The position numbers were made by a program, and so were the translations under genes. Shown in pieces: positions 45,946 through 54,380 of a DNA stretch of 64,000 nt. The stretch's first letter is position 1, and every line of letters begins with the position of its first letter. Source of the stretch: Candidatus Pantoea floridensis (lineage in GTDB: Bacteria > Pseudomonadota > Gammaproteobacteria > Enterobacterales > Enterobacteriaceae); the NCBI RefSeq assembly GCF_900215435.1, contig NZ_OCMY01000001.1:1488001-1552000 (forward strand). The letters are read 5' to 3'. Below the pieces are notes generated by a model. It was not told the DNA's origin, did not search any database, and worked only from the letters and a program-made list of their open reading frames with translations.

Positions 45946-46755
45946 ATGAAAACAATCCTGGTGGTGTTGGATGGCCTGAGTAATCAGGTGGCACAGCACG
46001 CGATGGGCTATCTGTTTGCGGAATGCGCGCAGGGCAACGGCCAATATTATACGCTGACCTGCGAACTGCCTTCGCTGTCACGCCCGCTGTACGAATGCAT
46101 TCTTACCGGCATTCCGCCAGTGCGCAGCGGCATTATTCATAACGGCGTCAGCCGTCTGAGTAATCAACGCAGCATCTTCCATTACGCACGAGCTGCTGGC
46201 CTTACTACCGCAGCGGCGGCGTATCACTGGGTGAGTGAGCTCTATAATCAATCTCCATTCAACGCAGCGCGCGACCGACACACGGTTGCGCCCGATCTGC
46301 CGATTCAGTATGGGCACTTTTACTGGGACGACGGTTACCCGGATTCTCACCTGTTTGAAGATGCAGAAAGTCTGCGCCTGCGCCACGATCCGGACTTCCT
46401 GCTCATCCACCCCATGAACATTGACGATGCCGGGCACAAGCACAGCCTGTCATCATCCCAGTACCGCAACCGCGCGCGCATGGCTGATGGTTATCTTTCG
46501 CAGTGGATGCCCGGCTGGCTGGCGGCGGGTTATCAGGTGATTGTCACCGCCGATCACGGCATGAACGATGACCGCTCGCACGGTGGCATTTTACCGGAAG
46601 AGACGCAGGTACCGCTGTTTGTGTTTGGGACCGGTTTTTCATTAAAACCCGATCTTCAGCCTCAGCAAACCGAGCTGTGCGGCATCGTCTGCAGCTTACT
46701 TAACGTCGAACACGACAAGCCGATCTGCCATGGTTTACTGGCGGAGCCGCAGTAA
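45946..46755 (+). CDS. Alkaline-phosphatase-superfamily (NPP-like) phosphoesterase/phosphonatase
   Basis: 269-aa cytosolic metallohydrolase (no signal peptide). Two-metal site residues of the NPP group are all visible: Asp9 (VVLDGLSN), a nucleophile Ser at 43 or 45 (PSLSRPLYECILTG), Asp160/His164 (NIDDAGHKHS), Asp203-His204 (VTADHGMND) and His212 (RSHGG). It is shorter than phosphonoacetate hydrolase (about 400 aa). Preceded by GAGGAGA; its stop overlaps the next permease start by one base. It probably cleaves the imported compound to release phosphate. Substrate is not determined by sequence. Confidence 0.88.
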   Translation: MKTILVVLDGLSNQVAQHAMGYLFAECAQGNGQYYTLTCELPSLSRPLYECILTGIPPVRSGIIHNGVSRLSNQRSIFHYARAAGLTTAAAAYHWVSELYNQSPFNAARDRHTVAPDLPIQYGHFYWDDGYPDSHLFEDAESLRLRHDPDFLLIHPMNIDDAGHKHSLSSSQYRNRARMADGYLSQWMPGWLAAGYQVIVTADHGMNDDRSHGGILPEETQVPLFVFGTGFSLKPDLQPQQTELCGIVCSLLNVEHDKPICHGLLAEPQ

Positions 46756-47600
46756 TGAAAGGAAAAACGCTCGCGTCTCTGCTGCTGTTGCCCTTTGCAC
46801 TGTTTTGGGTGGCGTTTCAGCTCGCCCCGCTGCTATGGATTGCCATTAATAGCTTCTGGAGCGACATCAACGAGCGTTGGGGCATCGATAATTACAGCGA
46901 CATTCTCACCTCGCCATTCTATTTACAGGCGTTTCGTCTCTCGCTGGATATCTCCATCTGGTCAAGCATTTATGGTCTGCTGATCTCGCTGATTGCTGGA
47001 TATTCGCTGCATCAACTCGGCAGTGGGCGATTTCAGCGCTTTTTAATGTCATTTACCAACATGACCAGCAACTTCGCCGGGGTTCCGCTGGCATTTGCCT
47101 TTGTCATACTGCTGGGGCTGAACGGTTGCCTGACGCTGCTGCTGCGCCATTACGGCATGCTGGAAGGCTTTAAGCTGTTCTCGCGTGACGGCATGGTGCT
47201 GGTTTACACCTGGTTCCAGATCCCGCTCGGCATTCTGCTGCTCTATCCGGCTTTTGATGGCCTGCGCCGTGACTGGCAAGAGTCCGCCGCGCTGTTGGGA
47301 GCGGGCCGTTGGCGCTATTGGTGGCACATTGGTTTACCCATTCTGTTCCCGGCGCTGCTCGGCACCTTCGTGATTTTGCTGGCTAACGCGCTCGGCGCTT
47401 ACGCCACCATTTACGCGCTGACCACCGGTAACTTTAACGTGGTGCCGGTGCGCATTGCCGCGCTGGTATCCGGTGATATCTCGCTTGATCCCAATACCGG
47501 TGGCGCGCTGGCAATGCTGCTGGTGCTGATCATGGCGCTGATCACCGTGGTGCAGCAGTATCTGGTGCGCCGCAGCTATCTCAACGCCAAAGCGTCTTAA
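46755..47600 (+). CDS. ABC transporter permease (PhnU-like)
   Basis: 281-aa inner-membrane permease with about six helices and the binding-protein-dependent EAA loop (QESAALLGAGRWRYWWHIGL). It overlaps the hydrolase stop (TAATG). Forms a heterodimeric channel with the next gene product. The gene order permease-permease-ATPase resembles the Salmonella PhnSTUV 2-aminoethylphosphonate transporter, though without close enough identity to name it. Confidence 0.9.
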   Translation: MKGKTLASLLLLPFALFWVAFQLAPLLWIAINSFWSDINERWGIDNYSDILTSPFYLQAFRLSLDISIWSSIYGLLISLIAGYSLHQLGSGRFQRFLMSFTNMTSNFAGVPLAFAFVILLGLNGCLTLLLRHYGMLEGFKLFSRDGMVLVYTWFQIPLGILLLYPAFDGLRRDWQESAALLGAGRWRYWWHIGLPILFPALLGTFVILLANALGAYATIYALTTGNFNVVPVRIAALVSGDISLDPNTGGALAMLLVLIMALITVVQQYLVRRSYLNAKAS

Positions 47601-47610
47601 GGAGCCACAC

Positions 47611-48396
47611 GTGTCTCGCGCAGAAAAATTTTACCATCGCCTGATTGTCTGGCTGCTGCTGTGCATCTTAGCCGCGCCGCTGCTGGCGACGCTGCTGTAT
47701 GGCATTTCAACCAGCTGGAGCGACACCATTCTGCCGCAGGGCTTCACGCTTAAATGGCTGACTGCGCTATGGAGCGATCCGCGTTTTCTAACGGCGCTGG
47801 GTCATTCGCTGCTGGTTTGCTTCGGCGCACTGCTGTTCTCGCTGGTGCTGGTGCTGCCTGCCATGTTTGTAATTGCTTACTATTATCCAAAGCTGGATGC
47901 GCTAATGAACGTGCTGATTCTGATGCCGTTCGCCGTGCCGCCGGTGGTTTCATCCGTTGGTCTGCTGCAGCTCTATTCCTCGTCGCCATTGATGCTCACC
48001 GGCACGCCGTGGATTCTGATTGGCTGCTACTTCACCATCGCGCTGCCGTTTATCTATCGCGCCATCTCTAACAATATGCAGGCGATCAACCTGAAAGAGC
48101 TGATTGATGCCGCGCAACTACTCGGCGCCAGCACCTGGCAAGCCGCGCTATTTGTGGTGCTGCCAAACCTGCGCAAAGGGGTGTTTATTGCGGTGCTGCT
48201 CTCCTTCTCTTTCCTGATCGGTGAATTTGTCTTCGCTAACATGCTGGTCGGTACCCGCTATGAAACCCTGCAGGTTTATCTTTTCAATATGCGCAACGGC
48301 AGCGGCCACTTCACCAGCGCGCTGGTGATTTCCTATTTTGCCGTCGTCCTGCTGGTCACCTGGCTGGCGAATGCCCTCAATCCTGAACGAGGCTAA
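47611..48396 (+). CDS. ABC transporter permease (PhnV-like)
   Basis: 261-aa permease with six helices and its own EAA loop (LIDAAQLLGASTWQAALFVV). GTG start at 47611, seven bases after AAGGAG. It partners the preceding permease; the ATPase gene follows after two bases. Confidence 0.9.
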   Translation: MSRAEKFYHRLIVWLLLCILAAPLLATLLYGISTSWSDTILPQGFTLKWLTALWSDPRFLTALGHSLLVCFGALLFSLVLVLPAMFVIAYYYPKLDALMNVLILMPFAVPPVVSSVGLLQLYSSSPLMLTGTPWILIGCYFTIALPFIYRAISNNMQAINLKELIDAAQLLGASTWQAALFVVLPNLRKGVFIAVLLSFSFLIGEFVFANMLVGTRYETLQVYLFNMRNGSGHFTSALVISYFAVVLLVTWLANALNPERG

Positions 48397-48398
48397 CC

Positions 48399-49391
48399 AT
48401 GAGTTACCTGAACGTCACCCAGTTGAACAAAAGCTACGGCCCAACCTCTATTTTTGAAAATATCGATTTCAGCGCCGAAGAGGGCGAGTTTGTCACCCTG
48501 CTCGGCCCCAGCGGCTGCGGCAAATCCACCCTGCTGCGCTGCATCGCGGGATTAACCGACGTTGATAGCGGTAAGGTGCTGCTGCAGGGTCAGGATCTGG
48601 TGCCACTGCCGCCGCAGAAGCGCACCATCGGCATGGTCTTTCAGAGCTACGCGCTATTTCCGAATATGACGGTGGAGAAGAACGTGGCGTTTGGCCTGAA
48701 GATGCAGAAGCTTCCCAGCAGCGATATTCAAAAACGTGTGATGGAGGTGCTGGCGCTGGTTGAGCTCACCGATTTCGCCCGCCGCTATCCGCATCAGCTC
48801 TCCGGTGGGCAGTGTCAGCGCGTGGCGCTGGCGCGTTCACTGGTGACGCGTCCGCGCTTACTGCTGCTGGATGAGCCGCTGTCGGCGCTGGATGCGCGCA
48901 TCCGTCGCCATCTGCGCGAGCAGATCCGCAATATTCAGCGCGAGCTAAAACTCACCACCATTTTTGTAACCCACGATCAGGAAGAAGCGCTGACGCTTTC
49001 GGACCGCATCGTATTAATGAACCGCGGAAAAATCGTGCAGAACGGCAACGCTGAAATGCTGTATACCCAACCGGCCGATCTGTTCGCCGCAGGGTTTATG
49101 GGCAACTTCAATTTGTTAAGCGCTGAAGAGGCGACGCAGCTGACGGGTCAGGCTTTTAGCGGCCAGGTGGCAATTCGTCCCGAGTCGATCCAACTGTGCG
49201 CACCGCAGGCAGGTATTCCCGCCACTATCCTCAGCCACAGCCTGCTCGGCAATGTGATTCGCTATCGCGTGCGAGCGCAAAATATTGAGCTTTCCATTGA
49301 TGTGCTGAACCGCAGCGTGGCAGATTTGCATCCCGCTGGCATGCAGATTGGGCTACAGTTAGAGATGTCGACGTTGCGCCAGGTCGCTTAA
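48399..49391 (+). CDS. ABC transporter ATP-binding protein
   Basis: 330-aa ATPase: Walker A GPSGCGKST (near residue 39), signature LSGGQCQRVALA, Walker B LLLLDEPLSALDARI, switch His in VTHDQEEAL, and a C-terminal TOBE-like regulatory domain (about 260-330). It energises the two permeases upstream. Spacing of two bases implies coupled translation. Last gene of the operon; yjbB follows after 110 bases. Confidence 0.95.
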   Translation: MSYLNVTQLNKSYGPTSIFENIDFSAEEGEFVTLLGPSGCGKSTLLRCIAGLTDVDSGKVLLQGQDLVPLPPQKRTIGMVFQSYALFPNMTVEKNVAFGLKMQKLPSSDIQKRVMEVLALVELTDFARRYPHQLSGGQCQRVALARSLVTRPRLLLLDEPLSALDARIRRHLREQIRNIQRELKLTTIFVTHDQEEALTLSDRIVLMNRGKIVQNGNAEMLYTQPADLFAAGFMGNFNLLSAEEATQLTGQAFSGQVAIRPESIQLCAPQAGIPATILSHSLLGNVIRYRVRAQNIELSIDVLNRSVADLHPAGMQIGLQLEMSTLRQVA

Positions 49392-49446
49392 TTTAAACGA
49401 AAAAATGGGCAACGCAACGCGGCGAAGGATTTACCGGTTGTGCTCA

Positions 49447-49484
49447 CCGTCAGGCTGGCAATCGGTACTGTTTAAGCCTGACGG
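49447..49484 (+). promoter_or_regulatory. Stem-loop in the yjbB leader
   Basis: CCGTCAGGCT (49447-49456) pairs perfectly with AGCCTGACGG (49475-49484) around 18 bases, ending three bases before the yjbB ribosome site. No U-run follows, so a translational or stability role is likelier than termination. Confidence 0.5.
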
Positions 49485-49501
49485 ATGAGGAGCCTCTATA
49501 C

Positions 49502-51127
49502 GTGTTAACTCTGCTTAATCTTCTCTCTGCCGTTGCGCTGCTGGTATGGGGTACGCACATTGTGCGCACCGGCATCATGCGCGTGTACGGTGCCGATCTG
49601 CGCCGCGTGCTCAGCCGCAGCGTCGAAAAAAAACCTATGGCGTTTCTTGCCGGGATTGGCGTCACCGCATTAGTTCAAAGCAGCAACGCCACGACACTAC
49701 TCGTCACATCGTTTGTTGCACAGAATCTGGTGGGCCTGACGCCGGCGCTGGTGGTGGTACTGGGCGCGGATGTCGGTACCGCCATCATGGCGCGCATCCT
49801 GACCTTCGATCTGACGTGGCTTTCGCCGCTGTTTATCTTCTTTGGCGTGGTGTTTTTCCTCAGTCGTAAGCAAACGCGCGGAGGCCAACTTGGCCGCGCC
49901 AGTATTGGCCTGGGCCTGATTTTGCTGGCGCTACAGCTGATTGTCGCCGCCGCCAAACCCATTACGCAGGCGGCAGGCGTGCAGGTGCTGTTCTCCACGC
50001 TGACCGGCGACGTGATGCTCGATGCGCTGATTGGCGCGGTGTTTGCCATTATCAGTTACTCCAGCCTGGCGGCGGTACTGATTACCGCTACGCTGACGGC
50101 CACCGGCGTCATCTCGTTTAAAGTTGCGCTGTGTCTGGTGATTGGCGCCAATCTCGGTAGCGGCTTACTGGCCATGATTAATGCTAGCGGCTCCAATGCG
50201 GCAGGCAAGCGTGTTGCGCTCGGCAGCCTGCTGTTTAAGCTGATTGGCAGCATCGCCATTTTGCCGTTCGTCAATTTTGTCGCCGACGTGCTGGATAAAT
50301 TGCCGGTCAATGATGAAGAGCTGGTGATCTTCTTCCACGTGTTCTACAACCTGATTCGCTGCTTAGTCATGGTGCCGTTCGCCGAACCGATGGCGCGCCT
50401 CTGCCGCCGTATGATTGACGATGATGCGGAAAATGAGCTTCACCTTAAGCCCAAACACCTTGATAGCAGCGCGCTGGATACGCCTGCGTTAGCGCTCGCT
50501 AACGCCTCGCGCGAAACGCTGCGCATCGGCGATGTGGTTGAGCAAATGATTGAGTCGTTTAATAAAGTGGTACACGGCGACCTGCGCGAAGAACGCGCGG
50601 TGCGGCGGCTGGATGATGATGTGGATGTGCTGTACACCGCCATCAAACTTTATCTGGCGCGCATGCCGAAAGAGGATTTGCCTGAGGATGATTCACGCCG
50701 CTGGGCGGAGATTATTGAGATGGCGCTCAACCTTGAACAAGCGGGCGATATTATTGAGCGTATGTGCGCCGACGTGGCGGACAAATCATTGACCGCGCGC
50801 CGGGCATTTTCAGCGGAAGGACTGGAGGAGCTGCAAACCTTGCAGGAGCAGGTACTCTACAATTTGCGCCTGAGTTTGTCGGTGTTCCTTTCACACGACG
50901 TCACCAGCGCCAAACGCCTGCGCCGCTCTAAGCATCGCTTCCGGATTCTGATCCGCCGCTTCTCCCACGCGCACGTTGAGCGTTTGCATATGCAGAACGT
51001 GCAAAGTATCGAGACCAGCTCGCTGCATCTTGGGCTGCTAGGCGATATGAAACGTTTGAATTCGCTGTTCTGCGCCGTGGCGTACACGGTGTTAGATCAG
51101 CCGGATGACGAGCGGGATGAGGATTGA
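49502..51127 (+). CDS. yjbB: Na/Pi cotransporter family protein YjbB
   Basis: 541-aa inner-membrane protein. Residues 1-310 hold two Na/Pi-cotransporter repeats (VQSSNATTLL; IISYSSLAAVLITATL) and 340-541 a cytoplasmic PhoU-like helical domain. In E. coli YjbB exports phosphate when overproduced. GTG start at 49502 with GAGGAG upstream. Its place directly after a Pho-type uptake operon makes phosphate balance the common theme, but YjbB itself is ancestral. Confidence 0.95.
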   Translation: MLTLLNLLSAVALLVWGTHIVRTGIMRVYGADLRRVLSRSVEKKPMAFLAGIGVTALVQSSNATTLLVTSFVAQNLVGLTPALVVVLGADVGTAIMARILTFDLTWLSPLFIFFGVVFFLSRKQTRGGQLGRASIGLGLILLALQLIVAAAKPITQAAGVQVLFSTLTGDVMLDALIGAVFAIISYSSLAAVLITATLTATGVISFKVALCLVIGANLGSGLLAMINASGSNAAGKRVALGSLLFKLIGSIAILPFVNFVADVLDKLPVNDEELVIFFHVFYNLIRCLVMVPFAEPMARLCRRMIDDDAENELHLKPKHLDSSALDTPALALANASRETLRIGDVVEQMIESFNKVVHGDLREERAVRRLDDDVDVLYTAIKLYLARMPKEDLPEDDSRRWAEIIEMALNLEQAGDIIERMCADVADKSLTARRAFSAEGLEELQTLQEQVLYNLRLSLSVFLSHDVTSAKRLRRSKHRFRILIRRFSHAHVERLHMQNVQSIETSSLHLGLLGDMKRLNSLFCAVAYTVLDQPDDERDED

Positions 51128-51140
51128 TACGTTCAAAGAC

Positions 51141-51202
51141 GCGCGATGAATCGCGCCGCTACAAATATCTGCATTGTTCCGTAGCGGCGCAATTTATTGC
51201 GC
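51141..51202. repeat. REP-like element, family B (inverted pair)
   Basis: GCGATGAATCGCGCCGCTAC at the left and, at 51184-51202, GCGGCGCAATTTATTGCGC at the right. The right copy recurs exactly at 55548-55566. It marks the convergent yjbB/gntU junction, where two gene blocks that are far apart in E. coli meet. Confidence 0.88.
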
Positions 51203-51212
51203 GGGTTTTACA

Positions 51213-52553
51213 TCACGACAGCAAACTAAACGCAATCATGCCGACAATCGCGCCGGTGGTACCGAGAATGGTTTCCATCAGCGTCCAGGTCTTCAGCGTT
51301 TCGGCTTCGGTCGCGCCGGTAAAGCGGCCAAACAGCCAGAAACCGGCATCGTTAACGTGGCTGATGATGATCGAACCACCACCGATGCAAATCGACAGCG
51401 CTGCCAGCTGAGCGCCACTGTAGTGCAGCGGCTCAATCACCGGCATTACCAAACCCACGGTGGTTAAACACGCCACGGTAGCCGAGCCCTGAATCACGCG
51501 GATCGCGCCAGAAAGAATGAAGCACGCCAGCGCAATCGGCATACCTGCGCCGGTCAACGCGTGTCCCAGCACCGGGCCCACACCCGAATCCACCAGCACC
51601 TGCTTAAACACGCCGCCCGCACCGATCACCAGCAGAATAATCCCCGCCGGTTGCAGCGCGCTGCCGCATACCTGCATCACCTTCTCTTTATCCATGCCCT
51701 GACGGTACGCCAGACCATAAATCGCCACCAGACAAGCCAGCAGAATCGCCGTGAACGGATGGCCGATAAACTCCAGCCACTCATACAGATGGGTGCCCGG
51801 CGTGGTGAAACGCGCGCCGATGGTTTTCAGCCCCACCAGCAGTAGCGGGAAGAGGATTAACGACAGGCTAAAGCCAAACGACGGCAGCTTGCCCTCTTCC
51901 ACTTCCGGCTGATGGTCTTCCGGCGGTGCGCTAAAGCTGACATGACGCGCGATGAAATTACCAAACAGCGGACCAGCAATCAGCATGCCGGGAATCGCCG
52001 CGCACAGGCCGAGCAGAATCATCCAGCCAAAATCGGCGTGCATCTGCGAAGCCAGCAGCATTGGCGCCGGTCCCGGCAGCAGGAACGCCGCCGCAGCCGC
52101 TACACCGGCAAACAGCGGAATCACCAGTTTCACCAGATTACCTTTGGTGCGCCGCGCCACCGCAAATGCAATGCTGATCAGCAACACTACCGCCACTTCA
52201 AAGAACAGCGGCAGCGCGCAGATCAGCCCGGCAACGCCCATCGCATAGTGCGCGCGGCTTTCACCAAAGGTTTTCAGCATACGGATGGCAATTTGATCGA
52301 CCGCGCCGGTTTCATGCAGGATTTTGCCGAACATCGCACCCAACGCCACCACAATGGCGAGAAAGCCGAGCGTTCCGCCCATGCCTTTTTCCATGGTTTC
52401 GGCGATTTTATCGAGCGGCATGCCGGAAAACAGACCAGCACCAATAGAGACTAACATCAGGGCAACAAAGGCGTGCATACGCGCTTTCATTACCAAAAAC
52501 AGCAGCAGCAGGACAGAGCCTGCTGCGGTTAACACTAGCGTTGCGGTACTCAT
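51213..52553 (-). CDS. gntU: Low-affinity gluconate permease GntU
   Basis: 446-aa GntP-family proton symporter, same length as E. coli GntU and collinear from the start (LVLTAAGSVLLLLFLVMKAR). About 12-14 helices, with GPAPMLLASQMHADFGW and the C-terminal SHVNDAGFWLFGRFTG family signature. It lies two bases downstream of gntK, so gntKU is one operon under GntR. Confidence 0.96.
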   Translation of the reverse strand: MSTATLVLTAAGSVLLLLFLVMKARMHAFVALMLVSIGAGLFSGMPLDKIAETMEKGMGGTLGFLAIVVALGAMFGKILHETGAVDQIAIRMLKTFGESRAHYAMGVAGLICALPLFFEVAVVLLISIAFAVARRTKGNLVKLVIPLFAGVAAAAAFLLPGPAPMLLASQMHADFGWMILLGLCAAIPGMLIAGPLFGNFIARHVSFSAPPEDHQPEVEEGKLPSFGFSLSLILFPLLLVGLKTIGARFTTPGTHLYEWLEFIGHPFTAILLACLVAIYGLAYRQGMDKEKVMQVCGSALQPAGIILLVIGAGGVFKQVLVDSGVGPVLGHALTGAGMPIALACFILSGAIRVIQGSATVACLTTVGLVMPVIEPLHYSGAQLAALSICIGGGSIIISHVNDAGFWLFGRFTGATEAETLKTWTLMETILGTTGAIVGMIAFSLLS

Positions 52554-52555
52554 GA

Positions 52556-53092
52556 CTAACCCTTGTTGATTGCACCCTCAATGGTCGCAACCGTGGCCGC
52601 AACTACCTCATCCAGTGAATGATTGATATCAACCACCAGTACATCGGGCTCATCAGCGCCGGGTTCCTGCAGCGTGGCGAACTGCGTCACCAGCATCTGC
52701 GGTTTGAAAAAGTGACCTTTACGCGCCTTCAAACGTGATTCGATGGTTTCGAAGTCGCCCTGCAGGTAGATAAACTTCAGGTTCTCGTTGCCCTGACGCA
52801 GGATGTCGCGATAGGACTTTTTCAGCGCCGAGCAGACAATAATGGAGATTTCCTGCGTGCGCTGCATGGCGAACGCCGCATCATTCAGTGCCTGCAGCCA
52901 CGGCTGGCGATCGTTATCGTCCAGCGGATGGCCTTCGGCCATTTTCATGATGTTGCTGCGCGGATGAAGGAAATCTCCATCAAGAAACGCAGTGTTTAAT
53001 TGGTGAGAAACCTGATTGGCGACGGCAGATTTTCCGCTGCCGGAAACGCCCATCAGGATAAAGACGTGGTGCGATGGAGATGGCGTTGTCAT
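52556..53092 (-). CDS. gntK: Gluconokinase
   Basis: 178-aa P-loop kinase phosphorylating gluconate for the Entner-Doudoroff/pentose routes. Walker [12 protein letters not shown] (residues 15-25), substrate region DGDFLHPRSNIMKM and lid VCSALKKSYRDILR. First gene of gntKU; GntR operator and CRP-like site lie upstream. Confidence 0.97.
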   Translation of the reverse strand: MTTPSPSHHVFILMGVSGSGKSAVANQVSHQLNTAFLDGDFLHPRSNIMKMAEGHPLDDNDRQPWLQALNDAAFAMQRTQEISIIVCSALKKSYRDILRQGNENLKFIYLQGDFETIESRLKARKGHFFKPQMLVTQFATLQEPGADEPDVLVVDINHSLDEVVAATVATIEGAINKG

Positions 53093-53122
53093 TTTTTTGC
53101 GCTCCGGCAGGAAACCCGCCTA

Positions 53123-53138
53123 ATGTTACCGATAACAA
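53123..53138. promoter_or_regulatory. GntR operator upstream of gntK
   Basis: ATGTTACCGATAACAA matches the E. coli GntR operator ATGTTACCGGTAACAT at 14 of 16 positions, 30 bases before gntK. Confidence 0.9.
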
Positions 53139-53205
53139 TTTCAGTCATCATTGTCGGAGGCCGCTGAAAGACTGGCAACCCTTGTCAGGCGGAAAAGCAC
53201 GAAAG

Positions 53206-53221
53206 TGTGAACTGACTCAAA
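53206..53221. promoter_or_regulatory. Candidate CRP site for gntKU
   Basis: TGTGAACTGACTCAAA keeps nine of ten CRP consensus positions (TGTGA-N6-TCACA). It sits between gntR and gntK, consistent with catabolite control of gluconate use. Confidence 0.5.
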
Positions 53222-53233
53222 AAATCGCCAAAA

Positions 53234-54229
53234 TCAGATGCTGTCACCTTCGGCAATTTCAAACCCCACATCCAGCGGTTGCATTACCGTCCGATCGCCG
53301 CCAATCCGCGCCAGCAGCATCGCCGCCGATTCTCGCCCCATACGCTCACGTGGCGTCAGCACCGTGGCGAGCCGTGGATTTACCACTTGCGTAATATCAT
53401 GGCCGTGGAACCCGGCAATCGCCATCTGTTGCGGCACGTGCAAACCCTGCCGCTGGCACTCAAACATTGCGCCAACCGCGAGGTCATCGTTGGTACAGAA
53501 CAGGCTATCGGTTTCGGGATAACGCTTTTGTGCTTCACACAGCAGTTGCGCACCGGCGCTGAATGACGAGGCATCTTCCATCATCACGCTATGCGGCGTG
53601 AGTCCCGCTTCACGCATCGCTTTTTCGTAGCCCTGCTGCTTCTGCAAAGTACGTTCATCAAGGCGCGCACCGAGATACACGGTGTGACGATGGCCTTTTT
53701 TCAGAATAGCATGCGTCATCTGACGCGCCGCCTCGACATTATCGAAGCCCACCGCCATATCGAGGCATGGCGTCACCGAGTCCATCATCTCAATCACCGG
53801 AATGCCAGCCACTTCCAGCATGCGCAGCGTGCCTGGCGTGTGAGTGCGTTCGGTAAGGATCACGCCGTCGATGTTCCAACCGAGCAGCGAACGCAGCTGT
53901 AATTCCTCTTTCTGCGCGTTGTAACCAAAGTGCGCCACCAGCGTTTGGTAACCCGCTTCGTCGGTGACAGCTTCAATACCGCGCAGCACATCGGCAAAAA
54001 CCTGGTTGGTCAGGGAAGGCAGCAGCACGCCAATAGCGCGGCTGGTGGCGTTCGAGAGCATATCGGGGGCGCGATTGGGGATATAGCCGAGCTCGTCCAG
54101 CGCCACGGCGATTTTGTCACGTAGCGCCGCAGAGACCTGATTGGGATTGCGCAGGTAGCGGCTGACGGTCATTTTTGTGATGCCGACGCGATCGGCTACG
54201 TCCTGTAATACCGGTCTTTTCTTCTTCAT
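53234..54229 (-). CDS. gntR: Gluconate operon repressor GntR
   Basis: 331-aa LacI-family repressor, same length as E. coli GntR. N-terminal HTH (LQDVADRVGITKMTVSRYLR) and hinge, then a periplasmic-binding-like domain binding gluconate. It should bind the ATGTTACC dyad before gntK. Gene order gntU-gntK-gntR-yhhW is as in E. coli. Confidence 0.97.
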   Translation of the reverse strand: MKKKRPVLQDVADRVGITKMTVSRYLRNPNQVSAALRDKIAVALDELGYIPNRAPDMLSNATSRAIGVLLPSLTNQVFADVLRGIEAVTDEAGYQTLVAHFGYNAQKEELQLRSLLGWNIDGVILTERTHTPGTLRMLEVAGIPVIEMMDSVTPCLDMAVGFDNVEAARQMTHAILKKGHRHTVYLGARLDERTLQKQQGYEKAMREAGLTPHSVMMEDASSFSAGAQLLCEAQKRYPETDSLFCTNDDLAVGAMFECQRQGLHVPQQMAIAGFHGHDITQVVNPRLATVLTPRERMGRESAAMLLARIGGDRTVMQPLDVGFEIAEGDSI

Positions 54230-54308
54230 CTTATGCGCCTGAAATCAGAGATAGATGAAGTTTATCATTAATTTTTCATTTTCCACGCCTCGTACCACGC
54301 CGACCGGG

Positions 54309-54366
54309 CGCGTACGAATCCGCACCCCATCAAATGTATCGATCGCCAAGAATGGCGACCAATACA
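54309..54366. repeat. Degenerate REP-like element, family A
   Basis: TGTATCGATCGCCA (54335-54348) against TGGCGACCAATACA (54353-54366) keeps the family-A core (TCGCCA...TGGCGA); a decayed GCGCGTACGAATCCGCACCC lies just before. It lies between yhhW and gntR. Confidence 0.6.
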
Positions 54367-54380
54367 TTTATTACGCGGTT

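Noticed and set aside
51912..52454. Plus-strand reading frame (180 codons) inside gntU
   Set aside because: Antisense shadow of a conserved permease gene with no domain and no ribosome site.
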